From Halopiger xanaduensis SH-6 (GTDB lineage: Archaea > Halobacteriota > Halobacteria > Halobacteriales > Natrialbaceae): 64,000 bases of DNA. Location of the stretch: NCBI RefSeq assembly GCF_000217715.1, contig NC_015666.1, positions 1,624,270-1,688,269 on the forward strand, written 5' to 3'. Positions 42,449 through 51,680 of the stretch are shown piece after piece. Under the pieces are notes generated by a model. That model was given only the letters and a program-made list of their open reading frames with translations. It had not been told where the DNA came from and searched no databases. The position numbers and the translations under genes are program-made. The number at the start of each line of letters is the position of its first letter. Positions within the stretch are counted from its first letter, which is position 1.

Positions 42449-44347
42449 ATGGTCGGGATCTGCGGCGTTCTGGGCGACCGGCAGCACGACATCGAGTCGC
42501 TCGCCGAGACGATCGAATGGGACGACGACGACGAGGAAACGGCGACCTACCGAGACGATACTGTGCAGGTTCAACTCTCCGTTCACCGGGAAACCGACGC
42601 AGCGCAACCTGCAACAGCCCAAATGGAAAGTGGCGAGCAGTTGTGCTGGGTCTGGGGCGACGTTATCGGCGCCGAAGATTCGACGGGATATACGCCAAGG
42701 CAGGATCAGTCAACGTGCGATGCGGCGTACTGCGCAGGCTTACTCGAGGAGCAGGGGCTGTCGTTCGTCGACGGACTGAACAGCGAGTTTGCGGGACTGG
42801 TAGTGGATCGAGACCGCGGCGAGGCGACGCTGTTTACCGACCGACTCGGCGCCCGACCGATTTACCTCACGGAAGCGCTCGACGGCCGCGTCCTGTTTTC
42901 GACCCACCTGAACACGATCTTGGCGCACCCGGAGTTTCGACCGACCGTCGATGACGAGCTCATGTCGGAGTTTTTCAAGTTCGAGCGGGCCTTCGGGATC
43001 TACACGCCGTTCGAGGATGTCCACCAACTACATCCTGGATCGAAACTCATCGTCGATCTCGAGAGCGGAAAAACATCGCTCGAGCGCTACTGGCAACCTC
43101 ACTATCGGCCGACGGAAAAACCGTACGATGCGTTCGTCGAGGAGTTTTCCTCGATCATACAGCGGTGCATCGAGGAGCGCCGGAATCCGGCGGACGACGA
43201 TGGCATCTTCATTAGCGGCGGCAGCGACTCGCGGCTGCTCCTGTCGCTGTTCGAGGACCGCGACGTGACGGGATACCACCTGAACGACGCGATGAACGAC
43301 GAGGCGAAGACGGCTTACAAAGTCTGTGAGATGCTGGACGTCGAGTTCCGATTTCTCCAGCGCGATCCGGAGTACCTGACGGACGTGCTGGAGCGAGTGG
43401 GCGACTTTCAGATTTTCTCCTCGTTCTTCGATCAGGCGCACTTCGCAGGGTTTGAGGATGAACTCACCGACGAAATCGACGCCGTCTTCGCCGGTCACAC
43501 AGCCGATACTGTCCTCGAGGGGTTTTACATGCCGACGCGGGATGTCGACGTCCCCGGACTCGAGTGGACGATTCCAGTCCCGATCCTCGATCAGATCGCG
43601 GGTGTCGACGAGTACGCCGAGCACATCACCTGTGACTATCAGTATCACCGCGGTCCGTCGGTAAACTCACAGCCGAAGTGCGTGACTCTCGAGAAGGACC
43701 CCGTCGCGGTGCTGCGAGAGCACATGTCGGAATCGGGCGGCGCTATCGACCACCACGGCGTGCGCTATCCGTCGCTCGAATCGCTCGTCCACACCGGCGG
43801 CTTCTACCCGATCACGAACAACAAGGCGTACCTTATGTACTACTCCGCGAACCAGATGCTTCCGACGCACTACCCATACCTCGATAATCGAGTGATCGAG
43901 TTCTCGTTGTCCGTTCCGCACCGCCACCACGTCCGCCGGAGCGTCGTCAACCGGGCCGTGGCGAAGCGGAACCGCGCCCTGGCTGAGATTCCAAAGGCGG
44001 GGATCGGTCTGCCGTTGACCTACCCGAGAACGGTGTACAGCGCCGCGCGGCTGTGGCGGAGCTTCAAAAGCAAGCTCGGATCGGAGTCGGGAGCCGGCGG
44101 CGGATCCTGGAGCGATCCCGAGCGCGTCGTCCGGGAGACCGACATCGTCGAGGAGCACCTGCTGACCCCCGAGAACGCCGAGCGGTGTCCGGATATCGTC
44201 GATTGGGAAACGCTCGAGAACCTGTACCGAGCCCATCTCGAGGGAGATAACGAGTCCTTCGAGTTGTTCGGCGCGCTTTCGCTCTGTCACTCGTATCCGG
44301 TCGCAAACGATCTGCTACGGGGCAAGGAAACGATAACCGACGACTGA
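42449..44347 (+). CDS. Asparagine-synthase-like amidotransferase
   Basis: 632 residues in two domains. The N-terminal class II glutaminase-like domain begins MVGICGVLGD with Cys5 as the only candidate nucleophile and contains LNSEFAGLVVDRD and LFTDRLGARPIYL. The synthetase domain has the PP-loop IFISGGSDSRLLLSLFEDRD (about 250) that binds ATP, and FAGHTADTVLEGFY. Known members amidate carboxylates, including sugar uronic acids in polysaccharide loci. The N-terminal Cys is not at position 2, so the glutaminase half may need processing or be inactive. ATG at 42449 is chosen because family members begin at this motif. Confidence 0.8.
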   Translation: MVGICGVLGDRQHDIESLAETIEWDDDDEETATYRDDTVQVQLSVHRETDAAQPATAQMESGEQLCWVWGDVIGAEDSTGYTPRQDQSTCDAAYCAGLLEEQGLSFVDGLNSEFAGLVVDRDRGEATLFTDRLGARPIYLTEALDGRVLFSTHLNTILAHPEFRPTVDDELMSEFFKFERAFGIYTPFEDVHQLHPGSKLIVDLESGKTSLERYWQPHYRPTEKPYDAFVEEFSSIIQRCIEERRNPADDDGIFISGGSDSRLLLSLFEDRDVTGYHLNDAMNDEAKTAYKVCEMLDVEFRFLQRDPEYLTDVLERVGDFQIFSSFFDQAHFAGFEDELTDEIDAVFAGHTADTVLEGFYMPTRDVDVPGLEWTIPVPILDQIAGVDEYAEHITCDYQYHRGPSVNSQPKCVTLEKDPVAVLREHMSESGGAIDHHGVRYPSLESLVHTGGFYPITNNKAYLMYYSANQMLPTHYPYLDNRVIEFSLSVPHRHHVRRSVVNRAVAKRNRALAEIPKAGIGLPLTYPRTVYSAARLWRSFKSKLGSESGAGGGSWSDPERVVRETDIVEEHLLTPENAERCPDIVDWETLENLYRAHLEGDNESFELFGALSLCHSYPVANDLLRGKETITDD

Positions 44348-44406
44348 CTGTTCGGCGCCAGCCACCGATCGTCGGCTGCGTCGCGTGAGATGCAGCGCCT
44401 AGTATA

Positions 44407-45303
44407 ATGGGTCGGTTCGTCGTAGACGGCTACCAAATGTGCGCGCTCCACGAGCGAGCGGAAACGCTGCTCTCCTCGCTGTACTCGGGTCCGATTCGGA
44501 ACGCCTCCGAGCAAGCCGGTCTCCATCCGTTCGTCTTCGAGATCCATCGACGAATCCAGACGCTTACGAAGCGCGTCGATCACCGACTCGCACCGAATCC
44601 GTACCCCGTCGAGGTGAACGGCCGAACCGTCCGGTTCGACGTCTCGACGCTTCCCGAGTACAACCGCGTCTCGAGCTTTCTCGATGAGGAAGCGGTTATC
44701 GATGCGATCGTCTCGGAACTTCGGGACGACGACGTCTACTGGGACGTCGGCGCCAACATCGGCACGCATGCGTTGCTACCGGCGGCGGCACATCCCGGCG
44801 CCCGCATCATTGCCGTCGAACCACACCACCGAAACGTCGCGAAACTGATCCGGAACAAGACGCTCAACGAGTCGGACTCCGTCACGATCCTCCCGATCGC
44901 GCTCAGCGACCATACCGGCACGGCGACGCTGCGCGGCGCGGACGACCGCCCCGGCTACGGCTCGTTCTCGCTGGGCGACGACACGGAGGAGACCGTCGCG
45001 GACGTCCCCGTGCGGCCGGGCGACGACGTGATCGCGGACGGCGTGCCGAAACCGTCGGTCGTGAAAATCGACGTCGAAGGCGCCGAACGCGAGGTGCTCG
45101 ACGGGCTGTCGGAGACGCTCGCCGAGGGGTCGATACGCACCGTGTTCTGCGAGGTCCACCGCCACGAGGGCGTCGACGAGAGCGACGTCGTGGGTCGACT
45201 CGAGGACCGCGAATACGACGTAAGCCGTATCACTGAGCGCGGACCCACGGTCTTCCTCAAAGCGGATCGAACAGAGTCAAAGAGGTCGCTCCCGTTGCTA
45301 TGA
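44407..45303 (+). CDS. FkbM-family methyltransferase
   Basis: 298 residues. SAM motif VYWDVGANIGTHALLPAAA (about 118-136), then IIAVEPHHRNVAKLIRNKTL and the signature SVVKIDVEGAEREVLDGLSE (about 217-236). The first 100 residues are a helical lid domain. FkbM proteins O-methylate sugar hydroxyls or carboxylates; in Haloferax an analogous enzyme (AglP) methylates a hexuronic acid of the N-glycan, although AglP is of another subfamily. GC-rich codon use like other agl genes. It is followed after 76 nt by the flippase. Confidence 0.85.
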   Translation: MGRFVVDGYQMCALHERAETLLSSLYSGPIRNASEQAGLHPFVFEIHRRIQTLTKRVDHRLAPNPYPVEVNGRTVRFDVSTLPEYNRVSSFLDEEAVIDAIVSELRDDDVYWDVGANIGTHALLPAAAHPGARIIAVEPHHRNVAKLIRNKTLNESDSVTILPIALSDHTGTATLRGADDRPGYGSFSLGDDTEETVADVPVRPGDDVIADGVPKPSVVKIDVEGAEREVLDGLSETLAEGSIRTVFCEVHRHEGVDESDVVGRLEDREYDVSRITERGPTVFLKADRTESKRSLPLL

Positions 45304-45379
45304 CCGTGGACGAGTTCGAGTATCGACTGAGAACCGAGTTCGGACGTCGGTCGGGAGACGCTCGCCTCGAGACCAGCGT

Positions 45380-46798
45380 ATGAAACTCGGCCAGATCTCG
45401 TTCGTCACGTTCGCGTCCCAGATCGCGTCGTCGGTATTCGGATTCGTCGCGACAATATACCTCGCGCGCACCCTCGGGCCGGGCGTACTGGGTACGTATT
45501 TCCTGGTCGTGGCGGTCGTAGTCTGGTTGAAGGTGATCGCCTTCGGCGGCGTCCAATCGGCGATCACGAAGCGACTGAGCGAGGGCGACGAACCTGGAGC
45601 GTACATCGCCGCCGGCACGGGGTTGTTCGCCGCGATCTACGCGGTACTGGTCGTCGGCCTCTACCTTGGCCGCGATCTGGTCGACGCGTATATCGGCCGC
45701 CCTGTCACGATACCGATTATACTCGTCCTCTTCGCGGCGCTCCTGCTGCTGTTCGTCTCGGCCACGTTGCAGGGCCAACACCGCGTCCACATCTCCGGCG
45801 CGCTCAGTCCGGTCGACATGCTCTCGAGAAGCGGGCTCCAGATCGGCGCTGCCCTGCTCGGCTTTGGACTGTTTGGGCTGCTGGCCGGCTACGCGGTGGC
45901 GAGTATCGTCGCAGGACTCGTCGGCGCGATATTCGTCAGTTGGAAGTGGCAGCTCCCCGAGCGACGCCACCTCTGGAGCGTGTTCGATTACGCCCGCTAC
46001 TCGTGGCTCGGACGGCTGAGTTCGCGGACGTTCTCCTCGATGGACACGCTCGTGCTCGGGGTCTTCGTCGCCTCCGACCTCATCGGTATCTACGAGATCG
46101 CCTGGAACCTCGCGTCGCTGCTCGCGGTCTTCAGCCTCGCGATCCAGCAGACGGTATTTCCCGAGATCAGCAGCGTCGCCGAGGACGGCGATCAGGAACG
46201 GATCGTCGCCTTGCTCGACGATGCCTTCGCCTACGCCGGCCTGTTCCTGATTCCGGGGCTGGTTGGCTGTCTCCTCATCGGGGATTTCGTCCTGCGGGTC
46301 TACGGCCCGGAGTTCGGCGCCGGCCACGTCGTGCTCGTAATTCTCGTCGCGGCCCGCCTCGTCTACGCGTACGGCGAACAGTTCCTCAACGCGCTCAACG
46401 GCCTCGACAGACCGGACCTCGCCTTCCGGATCAACGGCGTCTTCTTCGTTACCAACGTCGGGCTCAACTTCGCGCTCGTCGCGACCTACGGGTGGCGCGG
46501 CGCCGCCGTCGCAACGGCAGTTTCCGCGCTGGTCACGGTCTCGATCGGCTACTGGGTTCTCTCCCGGTTTATCCCCGTCTCGTTCCCGCTGCGGGCGGTC
46601 GCGATGCAGGTGCTCGCGACGGTACCGATGGCCGCCGTCGTCGGCTGCGGCCGGCTGTTCCTCGAGCCGAGCATCCCGGTGACCGTCGGGTTGGTCGCCG
46701 TCGGCGCGGGCACGTACTTCGCGGCGCTGTTCCTCGTCTCGGGTCGCTTCCGGACGACGGTCGTGCGCAACCTGCCCGTCGAGTACGGCGGCTCGTAG
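45380..46798 (+). CDS. Wzx/AglR-like lipid-linked oligosaccharide flippase
   Basis: 472 residues with about 14 membrane helices. Starts MKLGQISFVTFASQIASSVF and shows the signatures IYLARTLGPGVLGTYFLVVA, SWLGRLSSRTFSSMDTLVLG and YGWRGAAVATAVSALVTVSI of polysaccharide flippases. In Haloferax AglR, a related protein, contributes to flipping of dolichol-linked mannose. It is a distant paralogue of the AT-rich flippase at 18593, so the locus carries separate flippases for two glycans. Confidence 0.85.
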   Translation: MKLGQISFVTFASQIASSVFGFVATIYLARTLGPGVLGTYFLVVAVVVWLKVIAFGGVQSAITKRLSEGDEPGAYIAAGTGLFAAIYAVLVVGLYLGRDLVDAYIGRPVTIPIILVLFAALLLLFVSATLQGQHRVHISGALSPVDMLSRSGLQIGAALLGFGLFGLLAGYAVASIVAGLVGAIFVSWKWQLPERRHLWSVFDYARYSWLGRLSSRTFSSMDTLVLGVFVASDLIGIYEIAWNLASLLAVFSLAIQQTVFPEISSVAEDGDQERIVALLDDAFAYAGLFLIPGLVGCLLIGDFVLRVYGPEFGAGHVVLVILVAARLVYAYGEQFLNALNGLDRPDLAFRINGVFFVTNVGLNFALVATYGWRGAAVATAVSALVTVSIGYWVLSRFIPVSFPLRAVAMQVLATVPMAAVVGCGRLFLEPSIPVTVGLVAVGAGTYFAALFLVSGRFRTTVVRNLPVEYGGS

Positions 46799-46848
46799 GC
46801 TGCGAACCGCCCCCGTGATTCATCGGGCCGGCGCTGGTAGGTGAGGGT

Positions 46849-47610
46849 ATGCAAGCCGTCGTTCTCGCCGCCGGCAAGGGGACTCGCCTTCAGCCCCTCA
46901 CCGACGACAAACCAAAGGTGCTCGTCGAAGTCGACGGGAAGCCGATCATCGAAGACGTCTTCGACAACCTCCTCGAGATCGGTGCGAGCGAGTTTATCGT
47001 GGTCGTCGGCTACCAGAAAGAACAGATCATCGAACGCTACGGCGACGCCTACGAGGGTGTTCCCATCACGTACGCGCACCAGCGCGAGCAGTTGGGCCTC
47101 GCCCACGCGATCCTCCAGGCGGAGCCCCACGTCGACGGCGACTTCATGTTGATGCTCGGCGACAACGTCTTTCGCGCCAATCTAGCCGACGTCGTCAATC
47201 GCCAGCAGGAGGACCGAGCAGACGCGGCCTTCCTGGTCGAGGAAGTCCCCTACGAGGAGGCTTCGCGTTACGGCGTCCTCGATACCAACGAGTACGGCGA
47301 GATCGTCGAAGTGATGGAGAAACCGGACGATCCGCCGTCGAACCTCGTCATGACCGGTTTTTACACGTTTACGCCGGCGATCTTCCACGCCTGTCACCTC
47401 GTTCAGCCGAGCGACCGCGGCGAGTACGAACTCCCGGACGCGATCGATCTGTTGATCCAGTCAGGCCGGACGATCGACGCGATTCGCATGGACGGGTGGC
47501 GCGTCGACGTCGGCTATCCCGAGGACCGGGACAAAGCCGAAGCGCGCCTCTCCGGGGATTCGGTGCCGGACGAGAACGGTAACGATGACGAGAGTGACGG
47601 CGGAGAGTAA
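46849..47610 (+). CDS. aglF: Sugar-phosphate nucleotidyltransferase (AglF-like)
   Basis: 253 residues of nucleotidyl-transferase fold: QAVVLAAGKGTRLQPLTDDK with the G-x-G-T-R-L signature and the Lys of KPKVLVEVDGKPII; MLMLGDNVF provides the metal Asp; EKPDDPPSNLVMTGFYTF is the sugar-binding loop. It would make UDP-glucose or dTDP-glucose from hexose-1-phosphate, as AglF does in Haloferax. A purine-rich GGTGAGGG lies just upstream of the ATG and may act as a Shine-Dalgarno sequence. It ends 3 nt before the convergent TrmB-like gene. Confidence 0.8.
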   Translation: MQAVVLAAGKGTRLQPLTDDKPKVLVEVDGKPIIEDVFDNLLEIGASEFIVVVGYQKEQIIERYGDAYEGVPITYAHQREQLGLAHAILQAEPHVDGDFMLMLGDNVFRANLADVVNRQQEDRADAAFLVEEVPYEEASRYGVLDTNEYGEIVEVMEKPDDPPSNLVMTGFYTFTPAIFHACHLVQPSDRGEYELPDAIDLLIQSGRTIDAIRMDGWRVDVGYPEDRDKAEARLSGDSVPDENGNDDESDGGE

Positions 47611-47613
47611 CGA

Positions 47614-48468
47614 CTACAGTTCCGGCCGCGTCTCGAGGCTCTCGTACTCCCAGATCAGGTCGAAGTACCGCTTCATCCCCGCGACGAACGAGCCGTTTTC
47701 GGTGATCGCGGCCTGCCGCCGGTGGTTCGGCACGTCGGTCTCTTCGACGAGGAAGATCGCTTTTCCGGAGTCATAGTCCATACTCGGATCGACGAACGTC
47801 CCACGCCAGGGGAGTCGCTCCTTACTGAAGCGGTACTCAATGGCCGGAAAGTCGCTCGCGATTCGGTCGACGATCTCCGCCTGCGTGGCCGCCTTCTCCG
47901 CCGGCAAGTGCCGCTGATCGAGAAAGAGCACCGAAACGGGAGTGTCCTCCTCGAGCGCGGCTTCCACGGCCGGCTCGATGTCGTCGAAGTACGCGAAGCT
48001 GTTCGTGATGACGTAGACGCCGTCCGTCGCGTTCCGGTAGAGCTGCCGGGTTTCGGTCTCGCTGGGCTGGCCGACGTCGACGACGTGGAACAGTTCGGAC
48101 GTCGGCGTCACGTCCCCGTCCGCTCGCTCGTATCGCGGGCCGAACACCTCGAGAAACTCTCCGCGGAGGTCCTCGATCTCAGCGCAGTAATCCTCGTATC
48201 GCTGTCGCCGATTTTCCTTCGCTCGCTCGAGGATCTCCTCGGGCGACTTCGGCTGGTACTGTTTCGGTCGGCCGGGGATCACCTCGATGAAGCCGTAGTC
48301 GGCCAGCGACTCGAGGACGCCGTACACCCGTGCCTGCGGGATGTCCGTCGCGTCCGAGATGTCCGGGGCGGTGGTTCGACCGGCGCTCAGCAGGTGCGCG
48401 AGCGCCGTCGCCTCGTACTCTTTGAGATCTAACTGCTGGAGCAGGTCGGTCGGTCCGGTACCTACCAT
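47614..48468 (-). CDS. TrmB-family transcriptional regulator
   Basis: About 284 residues. The N-terminal winged helix (about 8-75) reads LLQQLDLKEYEATALAHLLS and DIPQARVYGVLESLADYGFI, followed by a coiled helix with many Arg and Glu residues and a C-terminal sensor domain (about 120-284) typical of sugar-responsive TrmB proteins. These repress or activate sugar-metabolism genes according to a bound ligand. The ATG at 48468 avoids overlap with the stop codon of the preceding epimerase at 48471; the gap is 2 nt, so it is co-transcribed with the SDR genes and may control the cluster. Confidence 0.8.
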   Translation of the reverse strand: MVGTGPTDLLQQLDLKEYEATALAHLLSAGRTTAPDISDATDIPQARVYGVLESLADYGFIEVIPGRPKQYQPKSPEEILERAKENRRQRYEDYCAEIEDLRGEFLEVFGPRYERADGDVTPTSELFHVVDVGQPSETETRQLYRNATDGVYVITNSFAYFDDIEPAVEAALEEDTPVSVLFLDQRHLPAEKAATQAEIVDRIASDFPAIEYRFSKERLPWRGTFVDPSMDYDSGKAIFLVEETDVPNHRRQAAITENGSFVAGMKRYFDLIWEYESLETRPEL

Positions 48469-48470
48469 AG

Positions 48471-49463
48471 CTATGCGCATCGTCGTAACAAGTCCCTAAC
48501 CGATTCCTCGACTGTGTGTCGCGCCTCCCACTCGAGGACCTCGTTGGCCTTCGAGGTGTCGACGGCGAAGTCCTCGACCATCGTCTCGTCGCTTCGAGGG
48601 TTCTCGACGAGTTCGACGTCAACTGTCTTGTCCAATTCCTCGCGGGCGAGGTCCCGAACCGTCTCCGCGACTTCCATGACCGAGGGGTCCTCGTTCCCTG
48701 CGATTTCGCACGTCTCTATACCGGTTTCGTCGTTTGCTAGCTGTGTGAACATCCGTTCGGCGCTCCGGACGTACGCCCTGGCGACGTCTTTGACGTGGAC
48801 GAAGTTCCGGGACTGGGTTCCCGGTTCGTACACCGTCAGCGGTTCGCCCGCCGTCGCTCGCTCGACGAAGAAGTTGATCACGGTCGGCTTCGAGACGACG
48901 GTCTCGTCGACGGTGTGATCGCCGTACAGGTTCGACTTCAGGAACAGGTGTGCCGGGAACGCACCGTCGGCGAACGACTCGATAGCCCGTTCGCCGAGGA
49001 GCTTCGTCCGCCCGTACCAGTTGAACGGGTCCCGCGGCAGGTCGGCGGTGATCGGGAACTGCTCGGGGTCACCCAGTACCGCCATACTGAACGGGAAGAC
49101 GAGCCCAGTCCCGGTCTTCCGGCAGAACCAGGCGACGTTGTTCGTTCCCGTGACGTTGACCTCGTAGGCCAGATCGGGGTTCTCGTCGCAGTCGTCGACG
49201 CCGCTGACCGCCGCGAGGTGCAGGACGATGTCTGCACCGTCGAGGGCTTCCTCGAGTCGCCGTCGATCGCGAACATCGACGTGGGTGACGTCGGTCTCGC
49301 CGATCGACTCGACCTGTCCGCGGTAGTAGTTGTCGAGCGCGCGGAGGGTCCAGTTGGGGTGCGTCGACTGCAGTTGCTGCACGACGCGACTGCCGATGTA
49401 TCCGGCCGCGCCGGTGATCGCAATCGTCGGTTTGGTTCCGTCGATCGTGTCGGGTGCAGTCAT
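48471..49463 (-). CDS. NAD-dependent epimerase/dehydratase (SDR)
   Basis: About 330 residues. IAITGAAGYIGSRVVQQLQ is the dinucleotide motif; NWYGRTKLLGERAIE holds the Tyr-x3-Lys pair; FVHVKDVARAYVRSAERM is a common extended-SDR C-terminal motif. It likely converts one nucleotide sugar to another (epimerase or 4,6-dehydratase). Start at the ATG 49463, two nucleotides after the stop codon of the upstream SDR gene, so 48-51.7 kb form a tightly packed unit of three SDR genes and the regulator. Confidence 0.8.
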   Translation of the reverse strand: MTAPDTIDGTKPTIAITGAAGYIGSRVVQQLQSTHPNWTLRALDNYYRGQVESIGETDVTHVDVRDRRRLEEALDGADIVLHLAAVSGVDDCDENPDLAYEVNVTGTNNVAWFCRKTGTGLVFPFSMAVLGDPEQFPITADLPRDPFNWYGRTKLLGERAIESFADGAFPAHLFLKSNLYGDHTVDETVVSKPTVINFFVERATAGEPLTVYEPGTQSRNFVHVKDVARAYVRSAERMFTQLANDETGIETCEIAGNEDPSVMEVAETVRDLAREELDKTVDVELVENPRSDETMVEDFAVDTSKANEVLEWEARHTVEESVRDLLRRCA

Positions 49464-49465
49464 GG

Positions 49466-50431
49466 TTACGCTTCGAGCCTCGTCGAGGGCGTTCGCTCTC
49501 CTTGCAGTCGCTTCGCAAGATCGCGGATCCCCTCGCGGAGCGTCCACTCGGGTTCGAATCCCGTCTCCGAGAGCCGGTCGAAGTTCACGTGGTACGACGG
49601 TCCCGGATGCTCATCTTCGAGGAAGGTGATGTCGAGGTCGCGCTCGAGGCCGAGTTCGTCGCGGACGATCGACGCGATGTGGGCGATCCGGTAGTTCTCC
49701 TCGGTCGCACCGACGTTGTAGACCGTTTTGGGCCACGATTCGGGCTCGAGGAGCGCGTGGGCGTACGCTCGCGCCGCGTCCTCGACGTGGATGAACGGCC
49801 GCCAGTTGGTGCCGTCGCCGTACACCGTCAGCGGCCGCTCGGTCAGGCTGCGGAAGACGAAGTGGTTCACGACGAGGTTGAACCGGACGCCCGGCGCCCA
49901 GCCGTAGTTCGTGCTCATGCGCAGCGCCGTTCCGTCGAAGCCGTAGTCGTCGATCGCGTCGGCGAGCAACTGCTCGGATTCGACCTTCGACTCCGCGTAG
50001 GGGTTGAGCGGATTCTGCTTGGTCGTCTCGTCGATGTTCGTACTGGCCGTCCGTCCGTAGTTGTTGCACGACGACGCGAAGACGACGGAATCGACGTCGA
50101 GCTTGCCGGCGGCGGTGAGGACGTTGGCCGTCCCGTCGCGGTTGACCGCGAACGTTTCCTCGCGGCGGTCGTGCGTCGATGCCGCGCCCGTGATCGCCGC
50201 AAGGTGAACGACGCGGTCGACGCCCCGCATCGCGCTCTCGACATCGCCGTACTCGCGAACGTCACCGCGTCGGAATTCCAGGCTGTCGCCGATACAGCCC
50301 CGGAGATTCGCCGGCGATCCCGACGCAAGTGAATCGAAGACGACGACCTCGTCGACACGCTCGTCCTCGAGCAACTTCGGAACGAGTGCGCTCCCGATGT
50401 AGCCGCAGCCACCGGTCACGAGCACGCGCAT
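49466..50431 (-). CDS. NAD-dependent epimerase/dehydratase (SDR)
   Basis: About 321 residues. MRVLVTGGCGYIGSALVPKL is the dinucleotide motif; SSCNNYGRT and NPYAESKVESEQLL form the catalytic Ser/Tyr-x3-Lys region; MSTNYGWAPGVRFNLVVNHF is the substrate loop. It starts 1 nt after the UDP-sulfoquinovose-synthase-like gene ends. The reaction is not assignable beyond nucleotide-sugar epimerase/dehydratase; the pair of adjacent SDRs suggests successive steps on one sugar. Confidence 0.8.
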   Translation of the reverse strand: MRVLVTGGCGYIGSALVPKLLEDERVDEVVVFDSLASGSPANLRGCIGDSLEFRRGDVREYGDVESAMRGVDRVVHLAAITGAASTHDRREETFAVNRDGTANVLTAAGKLDVDSVVFASSCNNYGRTASTNIDETTKQNPLNPYAESKVESEQLLADAIDDYGFDGTALRMSTNYGWAPGVRFNLVVNHFVFRSLTERPLTVYGDGTNWRPFIHVEDAARAYAHALLEPESWPKTVYNVGATEENYRIAHIASIVRDELGLERDLDITFLEDEHPGPSYHVNFDRLSETGFEPEWTLREGIRDLAKRLQGERTPSTRLEA

Positions 50432-50432
50432 G

Positions 50433-51680
50433 TCACTCGGCCTCGATGTCAGCAGACTGTGGTTCGTCAGACGAGGAACTCGAGTCCTTGGCTGCGATCG
50501 ATTCGGCCTCCGCGTCGGCCAACACATCCGGCAGGAACCGATCTTCGTGTGCCTCGACACGAACCTGATACTCGACTAGCGTGTCGAGCACGTCCCTAAC
50601 ACCCTCCTTGAACGTCGTCAACTGGCCGTCGATTAGGTCGGCATACCGGTCATTCTCGATCTCCATTTTGTGGGTCTCGTCCTCCTCGCGTGGGTTTTCG
50701 AAGTGTTCGACGTCGACGTCGAGCCCAAACTCATTCGAGACATCAGCGATTGTCTCTGCGATTTCGACAATGCTGATCGCGCGGGTCACCTGGTTGTAGA
50801 CGACGTGATCGTCCGGTCGGTCATCTGGATCGATGAGCGCTAACCGCGCGAGCCCCTCGACGGCGTCCTCGAGCGCGATGAACGGCTTGCGCTGTTCGCC
50901 CTTCCCGTAGACCGTCATCGGGTAGCCGGCGACGGCCTGTGCGCAGAACCGGTGGGCGACGACCCCGAAGTAGTAGTCGAAGTCGAACCGGGTCGCCAGC
51001 CGCGGATCCGCGGCCGTCTCCTCGGTTTCGGCCCCGTAGGTGATTGCGGTCCGAACGTCGGAGATCGGGATGTCGAACTGGTCGTGGGCCAGGCGCATGT
51101 TGGCTGCGTCGTGGGATTTCGTCAGGTGGTACCAGCTGCCGGCCATCGCGGGGAACGGCACCTCGTCGCGCTCGCCCTGATTCTCCATCGTCGCGCCGCC
51201 CTCGGGGATCGGGAACTCCGGTGCACCGTAGACGCCGGTCGTCGTCGTCTCGATGAAGTGCGTGTCGGTCAGGTCGTGTTCCTCGAGTCCCCACAGAAGG
51301 TTGCGCGTCGCCTGGAGGTTGTTGTGCTGGGTATAGTTCGCCCGCTCGCCGTTGATCTGCGAGTACGGCGCGGAGGGCTGTGCGGCGGTGTGGACGATCG
51401 CCTCCGGTTCGTGGACCGTCAGCAGCCGGTCGACTGCGTCTTTGTCGGCGAGGTCGGCTTCGACGAACGAGAGGTTCGTGAGGCCGTGGACGTCTTCGGC
51501 AGCCTCGAGTCGCTCGTCTATCTCGGCGACAGGAACGGCGCTCGTCGAGCCGACGGACTTGACCCACTCCCGTCGTCCGAAGTTGTCGACGAGGACGACG
51601 CGATCGTCTGTGCGATTTGCGATTCGAAGGGCAGTCGGCCAGCCGATGTAGCCGTCGGCACCGGTTACGAAGACAGTCAT
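50433..51680 (-). CDS. agl3: UDP-sulfoquinovose-synthase-like protein (SQD1/Agl3)
   Basis: 415 residues of extended SDR. Distinctive SQD1-type motifs are present: VTGADGYIGWPTALRIANR, VDNFGRREW, QPSAPYSQINGERANYTQHN, the triad Thr in TTTTGVYGAPE and Tyr-x3-Lys in WYHLTKSHDAANM, RFDFDYYFGVVAHRFCAQA, and VYGKGEQRKPFIALED. SQD1 (plants, bacteria) and Agl3 (Sulfolobus) add sulfite to UDP-glucose to give UDP-sulfoquinovose, used for sulfolipid or N-glycan respectively. The last 60 residues form a Ser/Glu-rich extension. In this agl cluster a sulfonated sugar in the N-glycan is the obvious inference. Confidence 0.85.
   Translation of the reverse strand: MTVFVTGADGYIGWPTALRIANRTDDRVVLVDNFGRREWVKSVGSTSAVPVAEIDERLEAAEDVHGLTNLSFVEADLADKDAVDRLLTVHEPEAIVHTAAQPSAPYSQINGERANYTQHNNLQATRNLLWGLEEHDLTDTHFIETTTTGVYGAPEFPIPEGGATMENQGERDEVPFPAMAGSWYHLTKSHDAANMRLAHDQFDIPISDVRTAITYGAETEETAADPRLATRFDFDYYFGVVAHRFCAQAVAGYPMTVYGKGEQRKPFIALEDAVEGLARLALIDPDDRPDDHVVYNQVTRAISIVEIAETIADVSNEFGLDVDVEHFENPREEDETHKMEIENDRYADLIDGQLTTFKEGVRDVLDTLVEYQVRVEAHEDRFLPDVLADAEAESIAAKDSSSSSDEPQSADIEAE

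Noticed and set aside
41459-42622. 387-codon minus-strand frame across the cysteine-synthase-like gene
   Set aside because: Arg/Ser-rich low-complexity shadow spanning two real genes.
45257-46327. 356-codon minus-strand frame opposite the flippase
   Set aside because: Extremely hydrophilic Glu/Arg composition arises from the complement of membrane-helix codons; no domain.
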